Assembly: GCA_037127315.1 (NCBI GenBank)
Contig: JBBBDQ010000350.1
Coordinates: forward strand, 859,501 to 923,500
Origin: Ascarosepion bandense
Taxonomy: Eukaryota > Mollusca > Cephalopoda > Sepiida > Sepiidae
Direction: 5' to 3'
DNA: 64,000 nucleotides
The translations under genes were made by a program, and so were the position numbers. Under the pieces are notes generated by a model. The model worked only from the letters and a program-made list of their open reading frames with translations, was not told the origin of the DNA and searched no databases. Shown here piece after piece: positions 42,092 through 54,302 of this stretch. Each line of letters starts with the position of its first letter. The stretch's first letter is position 1.

Positions 42092-45000
42092 TTGACTAAC
42101 AAAATCATACAATGGAATATCAGAGGTTTGAAAGCAAACTGGAACGAATTGATGTTACTGATAATGATTTTTAACTTTGCAGTAATATGTTTACAAGAAA
42201 CCCTTCTAAAAGAAAATAACCAAATCAATGTCCAAAAATATATCCAATACCATTATATAAATAAAGAAAACAACAAAGCCTCAGGCGGAACATCTATATT
42301 AATAAACAACAAAATACCACAAAGCAGAATAAACCTTAATACAAATATGCAGGCAATTGCAATCTCAGCTACATTACACAAAACCATATCAATATGCTCC
42401 ATTTATATCCCACCAAAAACTATAATAAGTGAGACTGAGTTTGACCAATTGATTAAACAGCTCCCAAAACCATTCATTTTACTAGAGAATTTTAAGTCAT
42501 AATGTATCATGGGGGAGTAAAAAAACAAACTGGAAGGGTGAAATAATATAAAATATAATAAATAAAAACAATCTATGTCTCCTAAACAAACACAACTACA
42601 CCTATCTACACCCAGCATCAGGCACATATACAGCTATAGACCTTACATTCTGCGACCCCACCTTATATTTAGACTTTAATTGAAACACTTATGAAGACCC
42701 ATGTGGTAGTGACCACTTTCCAATTGTTAGAAACCTCTACACCAAATGAGGAATCCCCTATTCGATGGAAGCTGAAAAGAGTGGACTGGGAGAAATACCA
42801 AAGAGAGTGCAAAAAGAGACTAATTAAAAAAGGAAACCAAGATGCGGAAGAGAACTTTTTTTATAGAGACCCTCACCCAGATAGCAAACGAATGCATACC
42901 TAAAGGGCAAACCAAAAACAAAAGAAACAAACCTTGGTACAATAAGGAATGCCAAGAAGCAATAACTCTCCGACGTAGAGCACTGCATAAATTCAACACT
43001 ACACCAACTACACAAAATTTAAACGAATACAAAAAACTTAGAGCGAAATCACGCAGTTATAAAAGAAGCAAAAAAAGAATGCTGGGAAAAATATATAAAC
43101 AACCTAAACAGTAACACAAAACATAAACAAATATGGGACATGATAAAGAAAATATCAGGAAAACATCAATCCTTTCCCATAAGTCACCTCGGAACAGGAA
43201 AAAACAAAGCTACTACCAAATCAGAAATTGTCAATCTATTAGCCAAAACCTATTCAGAAAACTCCAAGGCAAATAAAAACCAGCAATTCCAGAATAAAAG
43301 AGAAAAAAATAAAACTTAATTTCACATCTAAAAACATGGAAGACTATAACAAGTTATTCACAATGACAGAACTCAAGGAATCTATCCAAACTTCCCACAA
43401 TACATCAGAGGGACCGGATGGCATACGATATGAATTTATCAAACATCTCCCACAAGAATCCCTAGATTACCTCTTACATGCATACAATATAATCTGGATA
43501 ACTGGAAAGATCCCAAATTCATGGAGACAAACCACCATCATACCAATCCCTAAACAAGGAAAAGGTCATAGTGATCCTCAAAATTACAGACCAATTTCTT
43601 TAACAAGCTGCTTGTGCAAGATCATGGAGTGAATGATTAACAAAAGATTGGTCTGGTACTTGGAAAAAACAACAAAATAACCAAATACCAATGCGGTTTT
43701 CGAAAGGGAATGAGCACAATAGATCATCTAATAAGAATGGAAACATTTATTAGAGAAGCAAACATTAAAAAGGAACACTTAGTAGCTGTCTTTTTTGACA
43801 TAGAAAATGCGTACGACACCACGTGGAAACATGGAATACTAAAAGACTTACATAAACTTAGATTGTGAGGCAGATTACCATTATTTATCAAGGACTTCCT
43901 CTCAAAAAGAACATTCAGAATACAAATAGGTCCAACCATATCAGAACCAAACTATCAAATCAAAGGAATCTCACAGGGGAGCATTTTAGCAGTGACACTA
44001 TTTAGTGTATAAAATTAATGATATCACCCACTCCCTCAACTCGGGGGTAAACGGAGCCTTGTATATTGATGATTTTATGATGTTTTACCGATCAAAGCAC
44101 ATGACTACCATAGAGAGAGACAGATACAACAATACATCAACAAAATACTCCATTGAACAACAACAAATGGCTTCACAATATCCAAAACAAAAACTAAATG
44201 TGTCCATTTCTGCCAACAACGCAAGCTACATCTAGATCTAGTTTTAAAACTAAACAACATTGAAATACCAGTAGTAGAAGAATATAAATTCCTTGAAATA
44301 ACTTTCGATAAAAAATTGATTTTTATACCGCACATAAAAAACTCCGGATAAAATGTAACAAAGCACTACAACTACTACGTGTGGTGGCTCATGAAATGAG
44401 GAGCAAATCAAAATAGCTCTGTTAAAACTTTACAGGGTAATAATACGCTTCAAATTGGATTATGGCTCCATAATGTATGGATCTGCCAGAAAAATGTATT
44501 TAAAAAACTAGATACAATTCACCATCAGGGAATGAGAATCGCACTGGGTGCTTTCCCCACCTCCCCAATAAAGAGCCTATACGTAATAGCCAGTGAATTA
44601 CCATTAAGCCTAAGGCGAGAAAAACTGGCTTTACAATATTTCACTAAACTAAATTCCTACCACTCAAACCCTGCTTATGACTGCACACTAAAGCCTTCAT
44701 GCCAATCACTATTCCAAAAAAATGAAAACAAAATAAACATTTGGGCTTCGAATAAAACAAACCATTAAGAACTAAAAACCCCATTAAATATAATTCATAA
44801 AACCAAAATATCTGATATTCCCCCATGGATCATTAAAAAACCAAATATAATAATGTAATTCAGTAAACTCTCCAAAAGCTAAACTCACCCCATCACGTAC
44901 CTGGAAAAACTAACTAAGATCAAAGAAAGGTACCCAAACCATCAAAGTATTTATACTGATGGCTCCAAGAACGCAAAGAACACCGATAATGCAGCAGTGA

Positions 45001-45653
45001 AAGACAAAACTACCAAAAAAATACGAATACCAAATGACGCATCCATATTCAGTGCTGAAGCAAGTGCCATAAACATGGCACTAGACATCATAATAGAAAA
45101 TAATAACCAAAAATTCATTATTTACTCCGACTCCCTGTCCGTACTAAAGGCTCTGAAAGGAAGAAAACTGGATAACCCGCTTATAACAAACTTACTCCAT
45201 AGAATTAATAGCCTAGAACAAAAAACACAAATTATAATCTGCTGGATACCCAGTCATATGGGAATAAAAGGAGGAGACAAAGTGGATCAATCAGCAAAAT
45301 CATCTCTGAAAATGACCGTAGACAAAAAAATCAAAATTCCCTAAACAGACATAAAACCAACAAACAAACACATAAAAAAGAAATGGCAACAGAAATAGGA
45401 AATAAACAAAGATAATAAACTCTTCAAAATGAGACCTAACCTAGAAAAATGGAAACGGGAAGAACAAACAGAAGAGATCATATTAAATCGGCTCCTCATA
45501 GGACATGCACAACTCACACACAAATATTTACTGAAACAGGAAGAGCAACAACCTAAGTATACATGTGGATCCATATTGAGAATAAAACACATATTTGAAG
45601 ATTGTAAAAACACAGCCCCTATGAGAAGGAATTTTTTAAATAAAAAATCTTAA
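42092..45653 (+). pseudogene. LINE ORF2: endonuclease, reverse transcriptase, RNase H
   Basis: Endonuclease: IIQWNIRGLKANWNEL and VICLQETLLK (42100-42210), closing with CGSDHFPIV (42700-42727) in another frame. Reverse transcriptase: SEGPDGIRYEFIK and NYRPISLTSCLCK (43405-43620), FFDIENAYDTTW (motif A, ~43795), GISQGSILAVTLF (motif B, ~43968) and YIDDFMMFY (motif C, ~44065). RNase H: IYTDGSKNAK (~44951), AEASAINMAL (~45057), IYSDSLSVLKAL (~45121) and WIPSHMGIKGGDKVDQSAK (~45244), holding the D-E-D-D residues. C-terminal tail: LIGHAQLTHKYLL with CGS...HIFEDC. At least six breaks; inactive. Confidence 0.8.
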
Positions 45654-46261
45654 AAGAATTTTTAAAGAATTAAAAGCCAAAAAGATCATGAACTTTCTTA
45701 AAAAAAAAAAAAGGAATATACAACAAAATATGCCCCCCCCCCAAAAGTACAAAAAAATCAAAACAAGTTTATTGATGGAGATGCCTAGTAAGACTAACCC
45801 AAACCAATACCACAGACTATAGGTCCTGTACATTACAGTAAAACGCATCCGACAGCAAGGTCTCTGATTGGGTGGTTGTAAGGAGCTTGGAACCACCTCT
45901 TAATTGCTGTTCTCAGGTCCAAACTGACCCAAAGTAGTAGCACCACTTGTTAAGGTCCCAGTTATGGGCAAATAGCTAACCCCCAAACTGGTAAAAATAA
46001 TATGAAAGTATCAAAAATAAAATAAAATTTTATAATATACACAGAAAAATAGACTTATATAAAAAAAATATATATATATACTTTTTTAAGGAAAAATATG
46101 ATCAACAAAAAAAAATTATTACCACAACCTTCTATAAAATATATATATATTCTCAGCAAAATTTTTATGAACACAAAACTGGAAGACGTTTTCAATTTTC
46201 TAAACAAAACAAGATTCATTAAAATCTGACTGGATTAGCCTTCTCACTATAACAAAAAAAA

Positions 46262-47210
46262 AATAAAAAAATCTTTTCACTCTTTTCCTTTTTTATTTTT
46301 GTTTTTATTATCTTTCTTTTTTTTTTTCAATTGGAGTAGATAGACTAAACTATCGCCCGGTTCACACTCCACCCGCATCTATTGACCAGGTGAAGAGGCT
46401 CATCCCTTGTTTCCTGTTTAGGATGCGGTTTCTGGTTTTCTCTTTTCCAATCTTTTCACTCTTGTCCTTTTTTATTTTTTATTGATATTTTTATTTTATT
46501 TTATTTTTTTCAATTGGAGTAGATAGACTAAACTATCGCCCAGTTCACACTCCACCCACATCTATTGAACAGGTGAAGAGGCTCATCCCTTGTTTCCTGT
46601 TTAGGATGCGGTTTCCGGTTTTCTCTTTTCCAATCTTTTCACTCTTTTCCTTTTTCATTTTTTTTCAATTGGAGTAGACAGACTAAACTATCGCCCGGTT
46701 CACACTCCACCCACATCTATTGAACAGGTGAAGAGGCTCATCCCTTGTTTCCTGTTCAGGATGCGGTTTCCAGTTTTCTCTTTTCCAATCTTTTCACTGT
46801 TTTCCTTTTTTTTTTTTATTTTTATTATCTTTTTTTTTTTTTCAATTGGAGTAGATAGACTAAACTATTGCCCGGTTCACACTCCACCCGCATCTATTGA
46901 ACAGGTGAAGAGGCTCATCCCTTGTTTCCTGTTTAGGATGCGGTTTCCGGTTTTCTATTTTCCAATCTTTTCACTCTTTTCCTTTTTTATTTTTATTTTT
47001 TTATTTTTTTTTTTCAATTGGAGTAGATAGACTAAACTATCGCCCGGTTCACACTCCACCCACATTTATTGAACAGGTGAAGAGGCTCATCCCTTGTTTC
47101 CTGTTTAGGATGTGGTTTCAGGCTTTCTCTTTTCCATTCTTTTTACCCTTACGTAGCCCCCTGCACATCAGTGGCGTTCCCGCCTTGCTTGGGGTGATAT
47201 GATTAAAAAA
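46262..47210 (+). repeat. Tandem array of a LINE-tail unit, five copies of ~155-183 bp
   Basis: CAATTGGAGTAGA starts units at 46328, 46511, 46666, 46843 and 47015. Each continues with CCACCC(A/G)CAT, GTGAAGAGGCTCATCCCTTG, TTTCCTGTT(T/C)AGGATG(C/T)GG and a T-rich spacer of varying length. Only the last unit carries the terminal tail (CACATCAGTGGCGTTCCCGC then CTTGCTTGGGGTGATATGAT and an A-run). The array lies within the 3' UTR of the I/Nimb-type LINE. Confidence 0.85.
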
Positions 47211-47280
47211 AAAAAAACCCACCCTTTTGGCATTAAATAACCTACAGATGTTGATATGCCGTTAAACAAAACTCACTGTT

Positions 47281-47985
47281 TCTACATCACCCTGTGTATC
47301 TTGTTCTTTCCTTTCTCTCTACCTTCACAACTGTCTTCACTCCTGTGTTCACATCTTTCTCTTTCGCCCCTTGTATCTGGTTCGCCTTTGTCTTCACTCT
47401 CCTCCAATCTAAGACTTTAACTATCTTATGTAGTCCCCTGCAAATCATTACCGGTACCGCCTTGTTTGGAGGCCTCTGATATGGAGGTTGTGAGGAGTAT
47501 GGAACCAAATCTTAATTGCTATTGTTCTCAGGTCCACCCTGACCCGGAGTGGTAGCACCTGTTAGGGTCCTAGCTATGGGCAAATAGTTAACCCCCAAAC
47601 TGAGGTCAAAATACTATGAAAGTATAAAAATACACTTTTATAGAAATATATATATTATACTTTTATAGAAAAATATACATTTTTGAAGGAAAAATATTAC
47701 CAACAATACATTTTTTAAGAAAAGATTACCATAACACATTTTTGAAGTAAAAAAAATTATTTTCGGCAAAACATTTTTGAATACAAAACTAGAAGACATT
47801 TTCAGTTATTCTAAAATAAAAAATAATATAAACAAAAAATTTTCATTGAAATCTGACCAAATCAACCTTCTCACTATAAGTGAACATTAAAAATAAAATC
47901 TTAAAACCCCACGTTTTTGGCATTAAATAACCCACAGAAGTTGATAATGCCGTTAAACAAAACTCAAACGCCTTGCTTGGGGTTA
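47281..47985 (+). mobile_element. Second I/Nimb-type LINE 3' end, in tandem
   Basis: From about 47455 it parallels 45840-46250 (GGAGGTTGTGAGGAGTATGG, TTAATTGCTATTGTTCTCAG, TATGGGCAAATAGTTAACCC). It ends with the same terminus (GGCATTAAATAACCCACAGA then GTTGATAATGCCGTTAAAC). It lies directly behind the first element's end. Confidence 0.7.
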
Positions 47986-48229
47986 AAAGATTAAAAAAAA
48001 CATTCATAACAAAAATAATTTAATAGTTGCTCAAAAGAAAAATATTTTTATAAAGACTAATACTGGCAAATGACATTAAATTTTACATTTTTAAAAATCT
48101 TGCAGTATATCTTTATTTTAATAAAAATAACTTGTTAATAACAGTAACGGAGTGAGATTTAAAACCACACTGAAAAATTACATTTATTTTTAAAAAAAAT
48201 AAATATTAAGTGCAGTTTTTTTCTGTCCA

Positions 48230-48432
48230 AACTGAAAGAAAATCCTCTCTCTCTCATGCTCTTTTCTCTGTTCACTCCACTCCCATCAGTATTCTCATTC
48301 TTCTTTTACCCACTTCCTGACACTCCCTATAACCTGTCACTTTTTCACATAACATTTCTCCTATGTAATCCCCTGCAAAACAGTGACAATAAAATGCCTT
48401 GCTTGAGGCGATATGATTATAAAAAAAAAAAC
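48230..48432 (+). mobile_element. CR1/jockey-like LINE 3' tail
   Basis: C/T-rich run, then CCTATGTAATCCCCTGCAAA, a GTGACAATAAAATGCC segment, TTGCTTGAGGCGATATGAT and an A-run: the family tail with substitutions. Confidence 0.65.
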
Positions 48433-49122
48433 TAATTCTCAAAGCATTTATTTTGAGCTTTAGTTAAGAATCTTTGGTAAAATGCCGACCGAATATTTCG
48501 TCTTTGCACACTAGCTTAATTATCTTTAATGAATTAATATCTTCATGGATTTTTATGTATATAACTGTAAAAAGATTGAACGAACGCCATACAAATTGAA
48601 AAGTACAAAGGAAATATCGAAAATTATTTCTCGAAAGATTTTAATAAAAATACCTTCAGTATAAACTGCGGAATAAGTCCTGAAAATTTTCTTTTAATTA
48701 GATAATTCTCTGAATTTTGGCAAATGTTTTAAACTTGGTTGTAATAATTTTTTTTTTCTTTTTTGCCTTCATTTGAGGGGGAAAAGCATTCAATTTTGTG
48801 TTACCTATGTTTTTACACTTGTAAACCAGGATCTAGCTGATCATTCAGTACAGACGTTCGCCAAGTTTTCCACTGATACCATTACAAAGTGTCCCACGCA
48901 CAGAGTAAATGTAGCACCCAGAGTGTCAATATTGAACACTTAAAATCGTTTTTTTTATTATAACAGGGCTTCGAGCACGCGTGCCTCTATCGAAACTAAC
49001 TTACATAACATCTTCGTGCACATTTGTAGTTGGATCGCGATGGAATCCCATGTAGGATCGAATGCAGCTTGATAGTTTTCAGTGATGGTTAAGTAAATTA
49101 GATTTTTTTTCCTTGTATGTGA
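48433..49122. other. Unrecognised spacer
   Basis: No gene recognised. Confidence 0.5.
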
Positions 49123-49600
49123 AGCTATTGAGAGATGATTAATGTTTATTAATTCGGCCTTGTGTTATACGTAAACAAACTCCTACAGCTTACAAGTTTT
49201 ATCCAGAGTTATCATCAAAATCATCAGAAGGTTATTATCATCAGAAGTTTATTATCATCAGAAGGTTAGTGTATACTTGTGAAAGAATAAAATATACATT
49301 TTTTCCTGTTTAAAATAGAAATTTATTAAAGAAAAGGTTAACATGAATTGTGGTAGAAATTAATGTTCAATGAAAAAGTTAAGGGTATCAAGAAATGTTC
49401 GTAGTAGTAATTTGTTGGAAAGAGTTTATGCGTACGTACGTATGTATGTATGGCGTTTGGTCAGTAGGAATGTCTTTGAATGGAGAAGTAAAATGAATCA
49501 GCACACGAAAAGAAAGAGGACAAATGTCCGGGTCAGGCGAAACTTCTCCCGTTACATTTTATTTGTCTCCATCACGCTGCTCCCCGCTGACTGACTGACT
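49123..49600. repeat. ~450 bp dispersed repeat, copy 1
   Basis: Shares with 51182-51620 the order GATGGTTAATGTTTATT-like start, ATACATAA-type block, CATCAGAAG, AAAACAGAAATTTATTAA-like block and a GTACGTA...GTATGTATG segment. Size and composition would fit an LTR or MITE, but no termini were proven. A CATCAGAAG(G/T)TTATTAT unit is locally tripled here. Confidence 0.5.
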
Positions 49601-49628
49601 GACTGACCTTCTTTTCGCTTTTTATAAT

Positions 49629-49661
<33 letters not shown>

Positions 49662-50059
49662 ACTGAATCGCGACATCTTTTGGGTCTTGCAAGTTATTTC
49701 CATTGGTCAGAATATCAATTTAACATCTACTTGCTAAATCCAGTTTCAACTTTTTCTATAAGCACGAGGTCAATTCTTTTTCTATTTGAAAAAAAAAGAG
49801 GATTTCACACGTTATTGTGAATTTTGTAAAAGTGAAGAAGAAAGTTTATTTTAATTCTTAATTTCCTATCTCTACATATGTAAGATTCCAACTTGTGATT
49901 TGGGTTGGGTTTAAGTTCTAATAGGGGCTCAAGTATGATCAGTGAAAATTCGGGGTTTAATTGTTAATGATAGACTGTCACGAGTTTCGTTTTTGTGGGA
50001 TTGAATGGTTATTTTCTAAGCGTAGCTTACATGTGGCACAATGCCCAAAGTATGGTGAA
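49601..50059. other. Unrecognised spacer with a long T-run
   Basis: A T-run of about 30 bp lies at 49630-49659. Nothing else recognised. Confidence 0.5.
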
Positions 50060-50148
50060 GCCAGTGAGAATCAAACTCACAACTCGCTTGTAATGATTCA
50101 AGCGAGACATGCTTGCTAACCATTACACCACCACGAGGTGCTCGCGTA
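50060..50148 (-). tRNA. tRNA-like relic
   Basis: On minus: GGTGTAATGGTTAGCA resembles an A box with D loop, and GTGAGTTTGATTCTCAC forms a 5-bp T stem with loop. Between them is an extended CTCGCTTG/CAAGCGAG stem in place of a normal anticodon arm. Most likely a tRNA pseudogene or tRNA-derived repeat head. Confidence 0.35.
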
Positions 50149-50439
50149 GCATTGAATGTGACCAGTTTTCCTTCACTGGGATTTTAGAGCTACATTAGAG
50201 GCGAGATCAGCTGCTAAGCAGGGGTTGTCTAGAGTTTGAGGTTCACTCCATACCATTGTATAATTAGCGTAGATATTAACAATTGAGTGGACTCGTGCCG
50301 TCAAAAATGATGGCCAAAGTTTTTATATCGATATGTCATCTAAAAAGACGGCATCATATATGATATATCAGTAATGAATTGAGTTCTCCCGGTGGTTGGC
50401 AGATATATAACATGCTAAAATTTTCTTTTCTCTCATTCC

Positions 50440-50642
50440 ATGCGCCGATAGCTTAGACACATGGAAGTCACATTGCGCCGGTGAGAGAGTGACTGTATCT
50501 CAGCTGTCAAGTCGGGATCGATCACATTACAGATTCTCCGTTGGATTTTATCAAGGGCACCTAGTTGGATAGCAGGAGCACCCAACCAGATATGGCAGCA
50601 GTATTCAATGCATGTGTAGATGGTAGATTTATATATGTGCAG
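50440..50642 (-). mobile_element. CR1/jockey-like LINE RT fragment
   Basis: Matches 59235-59410 on the same strand (GCGCCGGTGAGAGAGTGACT, TCAAGTCGGGATCGATCACA, CCAACCAGATATGGCAGCAG). It encodes part of the RT thumb. Truncated at both ends. Confidence 0.65.
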
Positions 50643-50908
50643 AATTGTTTCAAATTGGAAAAAACTTCCTGCTTTATTCTTGCATTATTCATGCAAATAA
50701 TTATCGCTTCCGTGTGCGTCATAGATAGGGCTGTTATATATTTCGCAGTGTATTCCCTAAAGATGCACAGGCACAACCTTTGGCAACATAGCACTGCGTG
50801 CCGCAGGGGTACAATTTCACTCGCTTTTGGTTCGTTTTGAATAATGCTGAGCTTCTTCAGCTCTAATTCCAACAATAAGAATTTAATTCTGTAGAATAAT
50901 GCCCGTTT

Positions 50909-51170
50909 GGGTGCCGAGTTCGAATTCCAGTTGAAATCCTTGTATTCACTTACGCACAAGTACCCTTGGGAAAGGTATTAATCGTTTTTTCCTCCAGTTA
51001 TGGGTTAAATAATAAGACAGATTGAGTTATATAGCCTTGGCTGGCGACCCAGTCTACTGCAGAAGGCAATTGTAACCTACTGCGGGATATTTTTCTGCCA
51101 AGTCAGTTATGTCTCTTTCGAGACATGATCGCCCAAAGCGTGTATCACGTATGGCACTTAACTCACTGAC
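50909..51170 (+). mobile_element. tRNA-derived SINE lacking the A box
   Basis: Begins just before the B box (GAGTTCGAATTCC) and runs to CACTTAACTCACTGAC. 5'-truncated. Confidence 0.8.
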
Positions 51171-51181
51171 TATCTGATGAC

Positions 51182-51620
51182 AGAAGATATAGGGAGATGG
51201 TTAATGTTTATTTTGATTTGGTCATGTGACATACATAACCGAACTCCCTACAACTTAGAGCTTTATTCGTAATCATCAGAAGAGTGGAGATTGTAATGTG
51301 TGGAAAAATAAAAGTAAACTTTTTGTATGTTTAAAACAGAAATTTATTAACGGAAAAGAATAAAATGAATTGGTAGAAGGTAATATCCAGTGAGAAGCAG
51401 CATTAAGAAGTTAAGAGTACCAAGAGTTCATAGTACTCCTTGCAAGAGTGAGTTTGTGTACGTAGGCAGGAACGTATGTATGAGCCTTTAATGTTGGGTA
51501 GGATTGTATTTGAAGTTATCGCTCAGGATGAATGGTGAAAAGGAAAGAGGCGAAAGAGAAAGATAGTAATAGTACGATCGCTTGACGTTTATCGAGAGAC
51601 GTTGTTAATTACACTCGTTT
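51182..51620. repeat. ~450 bp dispersed repeat, copy 2
   Basis: Counterpart of 49123-49600, starting GGGAGATGGTTAATGTTTAT and running to GGTGAAAAGGAAAGAGG. It starts right after a SINE tail. Confidence 0.5.
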
Positions 51621-52959
51621 CATTTCTCTCTAGCGACAATCTTTTATTTCGTTTGGGAATTCATTCCGAGATATAATTCTGGCCTTTCCATTGAACAACA
51701 AACATTTCGCATCGAGGTGCGAAATTTCACAAGTTTTGAGTGTACTAAGCAAAGTTTGTAAATTCGAGAAAATTTGCTTATTTCTAACAAAATGAATGTC
51801 AGTGCTTATCATTTGATTTTTTTTTTAAATCTATAACTTGCTTTGTTCACTATATTACTCCCCAAGATTTTCGTCAATTACAATCGTTAGCTTGATCACC
51901 AAACGTGTCTTCATCGAATATTTATGAGACATGAAAGAATGTCACTTGAGTCAGAGATCTGCTTAGTTCAAGGCGGCTATGAAGTGTATTTAGAGGACAA
52001 AATGTATTGTTGAGAGATCATTTATTTTTGAAAATATTCACTATTTAGCGGAACATTTAAAGTAATATAGTTATATTATCTTAGCGTTTACTCACACTGA
52101 TAAACATGATTTTCTTTTTTTTTTTTTTTGTGCCAAGAAACAAAACACTTTTTTTTAGCTAATTTGATGGTGCTGGTTCCGAAAATGATCTCAGATTTTC
52201 ATGGTTAGCAACCGTTTTTGCTGTACATAAATTGCTAATTTTTGAAAAATGATCAATTTACAATCTTGGCTGATCGCAACATTGAGTTTATGAAGGTTGT
52301 AGAAACTCATCAGGTAGCCCGAGCAATTTATCAGACACCGGAAACAAACTATTTTTATAATAGAAAAAGTATCTTATTTAACATAGACGTACCGAATTTT
52401 CCAGTTTATCACCAAAATTCAAATTAACTGAGAAACTTTATCAGCAATACGTTAATATGAGTATTAAGGTTCATTTTTTACATAGTCATCTAGATAAATT
52501 TATAGATAATTGCGGTAATGCAAGTGATAAAGAAGGAAAACGATTCCATCATGATATCAAAACAATGGAAGTGCGCTACTCGGGACGGTGGTACAAACGA
52601 ATGATGACTTGATACTGCTGGAGTATCAAAATGAACTTAAATAACATTACATATGAAAATCAAGGAAGAAAAAATTTTTACCATAGTTTTATGTTCATGA
52701 AGGTTTTATTTCTGCTGTTAGTTTATTAAATTATTTGATGAAAATACTTGTTGTTCTTCGTATATTCAATCGTGTTATTATTAAAAGACTTGTTATTGAA
52801 AAAAATAATAGTATTTCTTAATAAGCAGACAATATTTGTTGGTTTAAATACGAAAGGTTTCTATGATTTTCCTTTGAAAAATATTGCCATCGGTTAATAT
52901 ACAGAAAATTGAAAAAATTCCTTTTCCAAAATGAGGTCTTTCTGTACAGCGAAAATTTC
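51621..52959. other. Unrecognised sequence
   Basis: No gene is supported. 51653-51740 resembles 1005-1090. A 61-codon frame (52242-52427) begins MKNDQFTILADRN but shows no known motif; a decayed gene fragment is possible. Confidence 0.4.
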
Positions 52960-53410
52960 TACGACGTTTCGTACACTCCGGCCTTCTTCAGGTGCTAAGA
53001 ATTTTGAACCAAACCCTTTGTTATGACAACTTGGGTATATCATCATCCCTTTGTGCGAAGCCTCTTTTGTAGTCATGAGTTATTTCCCTCTAACCCAATT
53101 TTAAGTTACTGGTATTGAACTCACAACTCTTTTGGGTCAAGTCACTCGAACTAACCAGCGTTTATATTCACAGTATGCACGCACATATATATATGTCCTT
53201 AAGTACATGAACAACTTAATTACTGGGACTTATAAACCTTATGTTCGGTAACTTTATGCAATATGAACTCTGGTAAAAAATACGAGAGAAAATCATTAAC
53301 ACAAAAAGTACTAGAGAAACACATTAACATAAAAATATTGCAATATAAACTCTGGTAAAAAATGTTTACTGACAATAGTCCGAATAATGTAAATAGTGTA
53401 AATACTACCT
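52960..53410 (-). repeat. Dispersed repeat with hammerhead-like core, copy F (broken)
   Basis: The core on minus (52971-53012) has CACCTGAAGAAGGCCGGAGT but lacks the 3' side of the stem before GAAA. The GATAACTCATGACTACAAAA-like and GGTTCAAAATTCTTAG blocks follow the family. A detached AATAGTCCGAATAATGTAAA piece lies at 53369-53392 in plus orientation. Confidence 0.45.
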
Positions 53411-53495
53411 CATCTCAGAAATATAGACAAGAACAAGATGATTTTTCAGATTCTGCGCCCTCAACTTCGCTAAAAACCATTTTTGTAAACCAGTG

Positions 53496-53803
53496 TCAGT
53501 CAGTTAAGTGCCATACGTGATACACGCTTGGGCGATCATGTCTCGAAAGAGACATGGCTGACTGGGCAGAAGATTATCCCGCAGTAGGTTGCCATTGCTT
53601 TCTGCGTTAGACTGATTGCCAGCCAAGGCTAGAGAACCCGATCTGCCCTGTTATTTAAACCATAACTGGAGGGAAGTGACGGATTAATACCTTTCCCAAG
53701 GGTATTTGCGCGTAAGTGAATGCAAGGAATTCAACTGGAATTTGAACTCTGATCCCCGATTTGTCATTTCGAGTCGATATCCACTGCACCACAACGCACA
53801 TCC
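53496..53803 (-). mobile_element. tRNA-derived SINE, full length
   Basis: Complete inverse consensus from TCAGTCAGTTAAGTGCC to CACAACGCACATCCGA. It forms an inverted pair with 54025-54302, ~220 bp apart, with a CA/TA array between them. Confidence 0.85.
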
Positions 53804-53804
53804 G

Positions 53805-53835
<31 letters not shown>

Positions 53836-54024
53836 GTCATCTGCAGACAGATCTGTTTTACTGTGTCACAGCTCATCAGTACCGTGAGACTCTGATTGCC
53901 TTTAACCCAGCATTGAAACCCGACCCAATTGGCGTCAGTCGGCGATTCTACTTCTGAGCTATGGGCGCTCGATGTAATCAGTAAAGTGAAGCACATTCAG
54001 GCTGGTGCAAATTTATTTTTGGTT

Positions 54025-54302
54025 AGTGTATTGTGGTGCAGTGGATATCGGTTCAGAATGAGAAATCAGGGAGCCGAGTTCGAATTTCAGCTGAATCCAT
54101 TGCATTCACTTACGCACAAATACCGTTGGGAAAGGTATTGATCCGTCTCTTCCCTCCAGGTATGGGTTAAATAGCAGGACAGATTGGGTTCTATAACTTT
54201 GGCTGGCAACCTACTGCGGGATAATCTTCTGCCCAGTCAGCCATGTCTCTTTTGAGACATGATCGCCTAAGCGTGTTTCGCGTATGGCACTTAACTGACT
54301 GA
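54025..54302 (+). mobile_element. tRNA-derived SINE, small internal deletion
   Basis: A box (TGGTGCAGTGG) and B box (GAGTTCGAATTTC) are present. The CCAGTCTACCGCAGAAAGC section between GGCTGGCAA and CCTACTGCGG is missing, so the stem partner is lost. Confidence 0.85.

Larger units (their letters stand above)
40191..47277 (+). mobile_element. I/Nimb-type LINE, near full length, with 3'-UTR insert
   Basis: Domain order on plus: GC-rich 5' leader with a hairpin, ORF1 with zinc knuckles, then ORF2 with endonuclease, reverse transcriptase, RNase H and a Cys/His C-terminal tail, then a 3' UTR. A cellular-type RNase H in a LINE points to the I superfamily; Nimb is a guess based on host type. A tandem array (46262-47210) interrupts the 3' UTR: the terminal segment resumes at 47211-47277 and ends GTTGATATGCCGTTAAACAA. 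All frames carry stops or shifts. Confidence 0.75.

Noticed and set aside
46728..47030. 100-codon frame that repeats IPCFLFRMRFPVF
   Set aside because: By-product of the tandem LINE-tail array; stops and spacer lengths differ among units.
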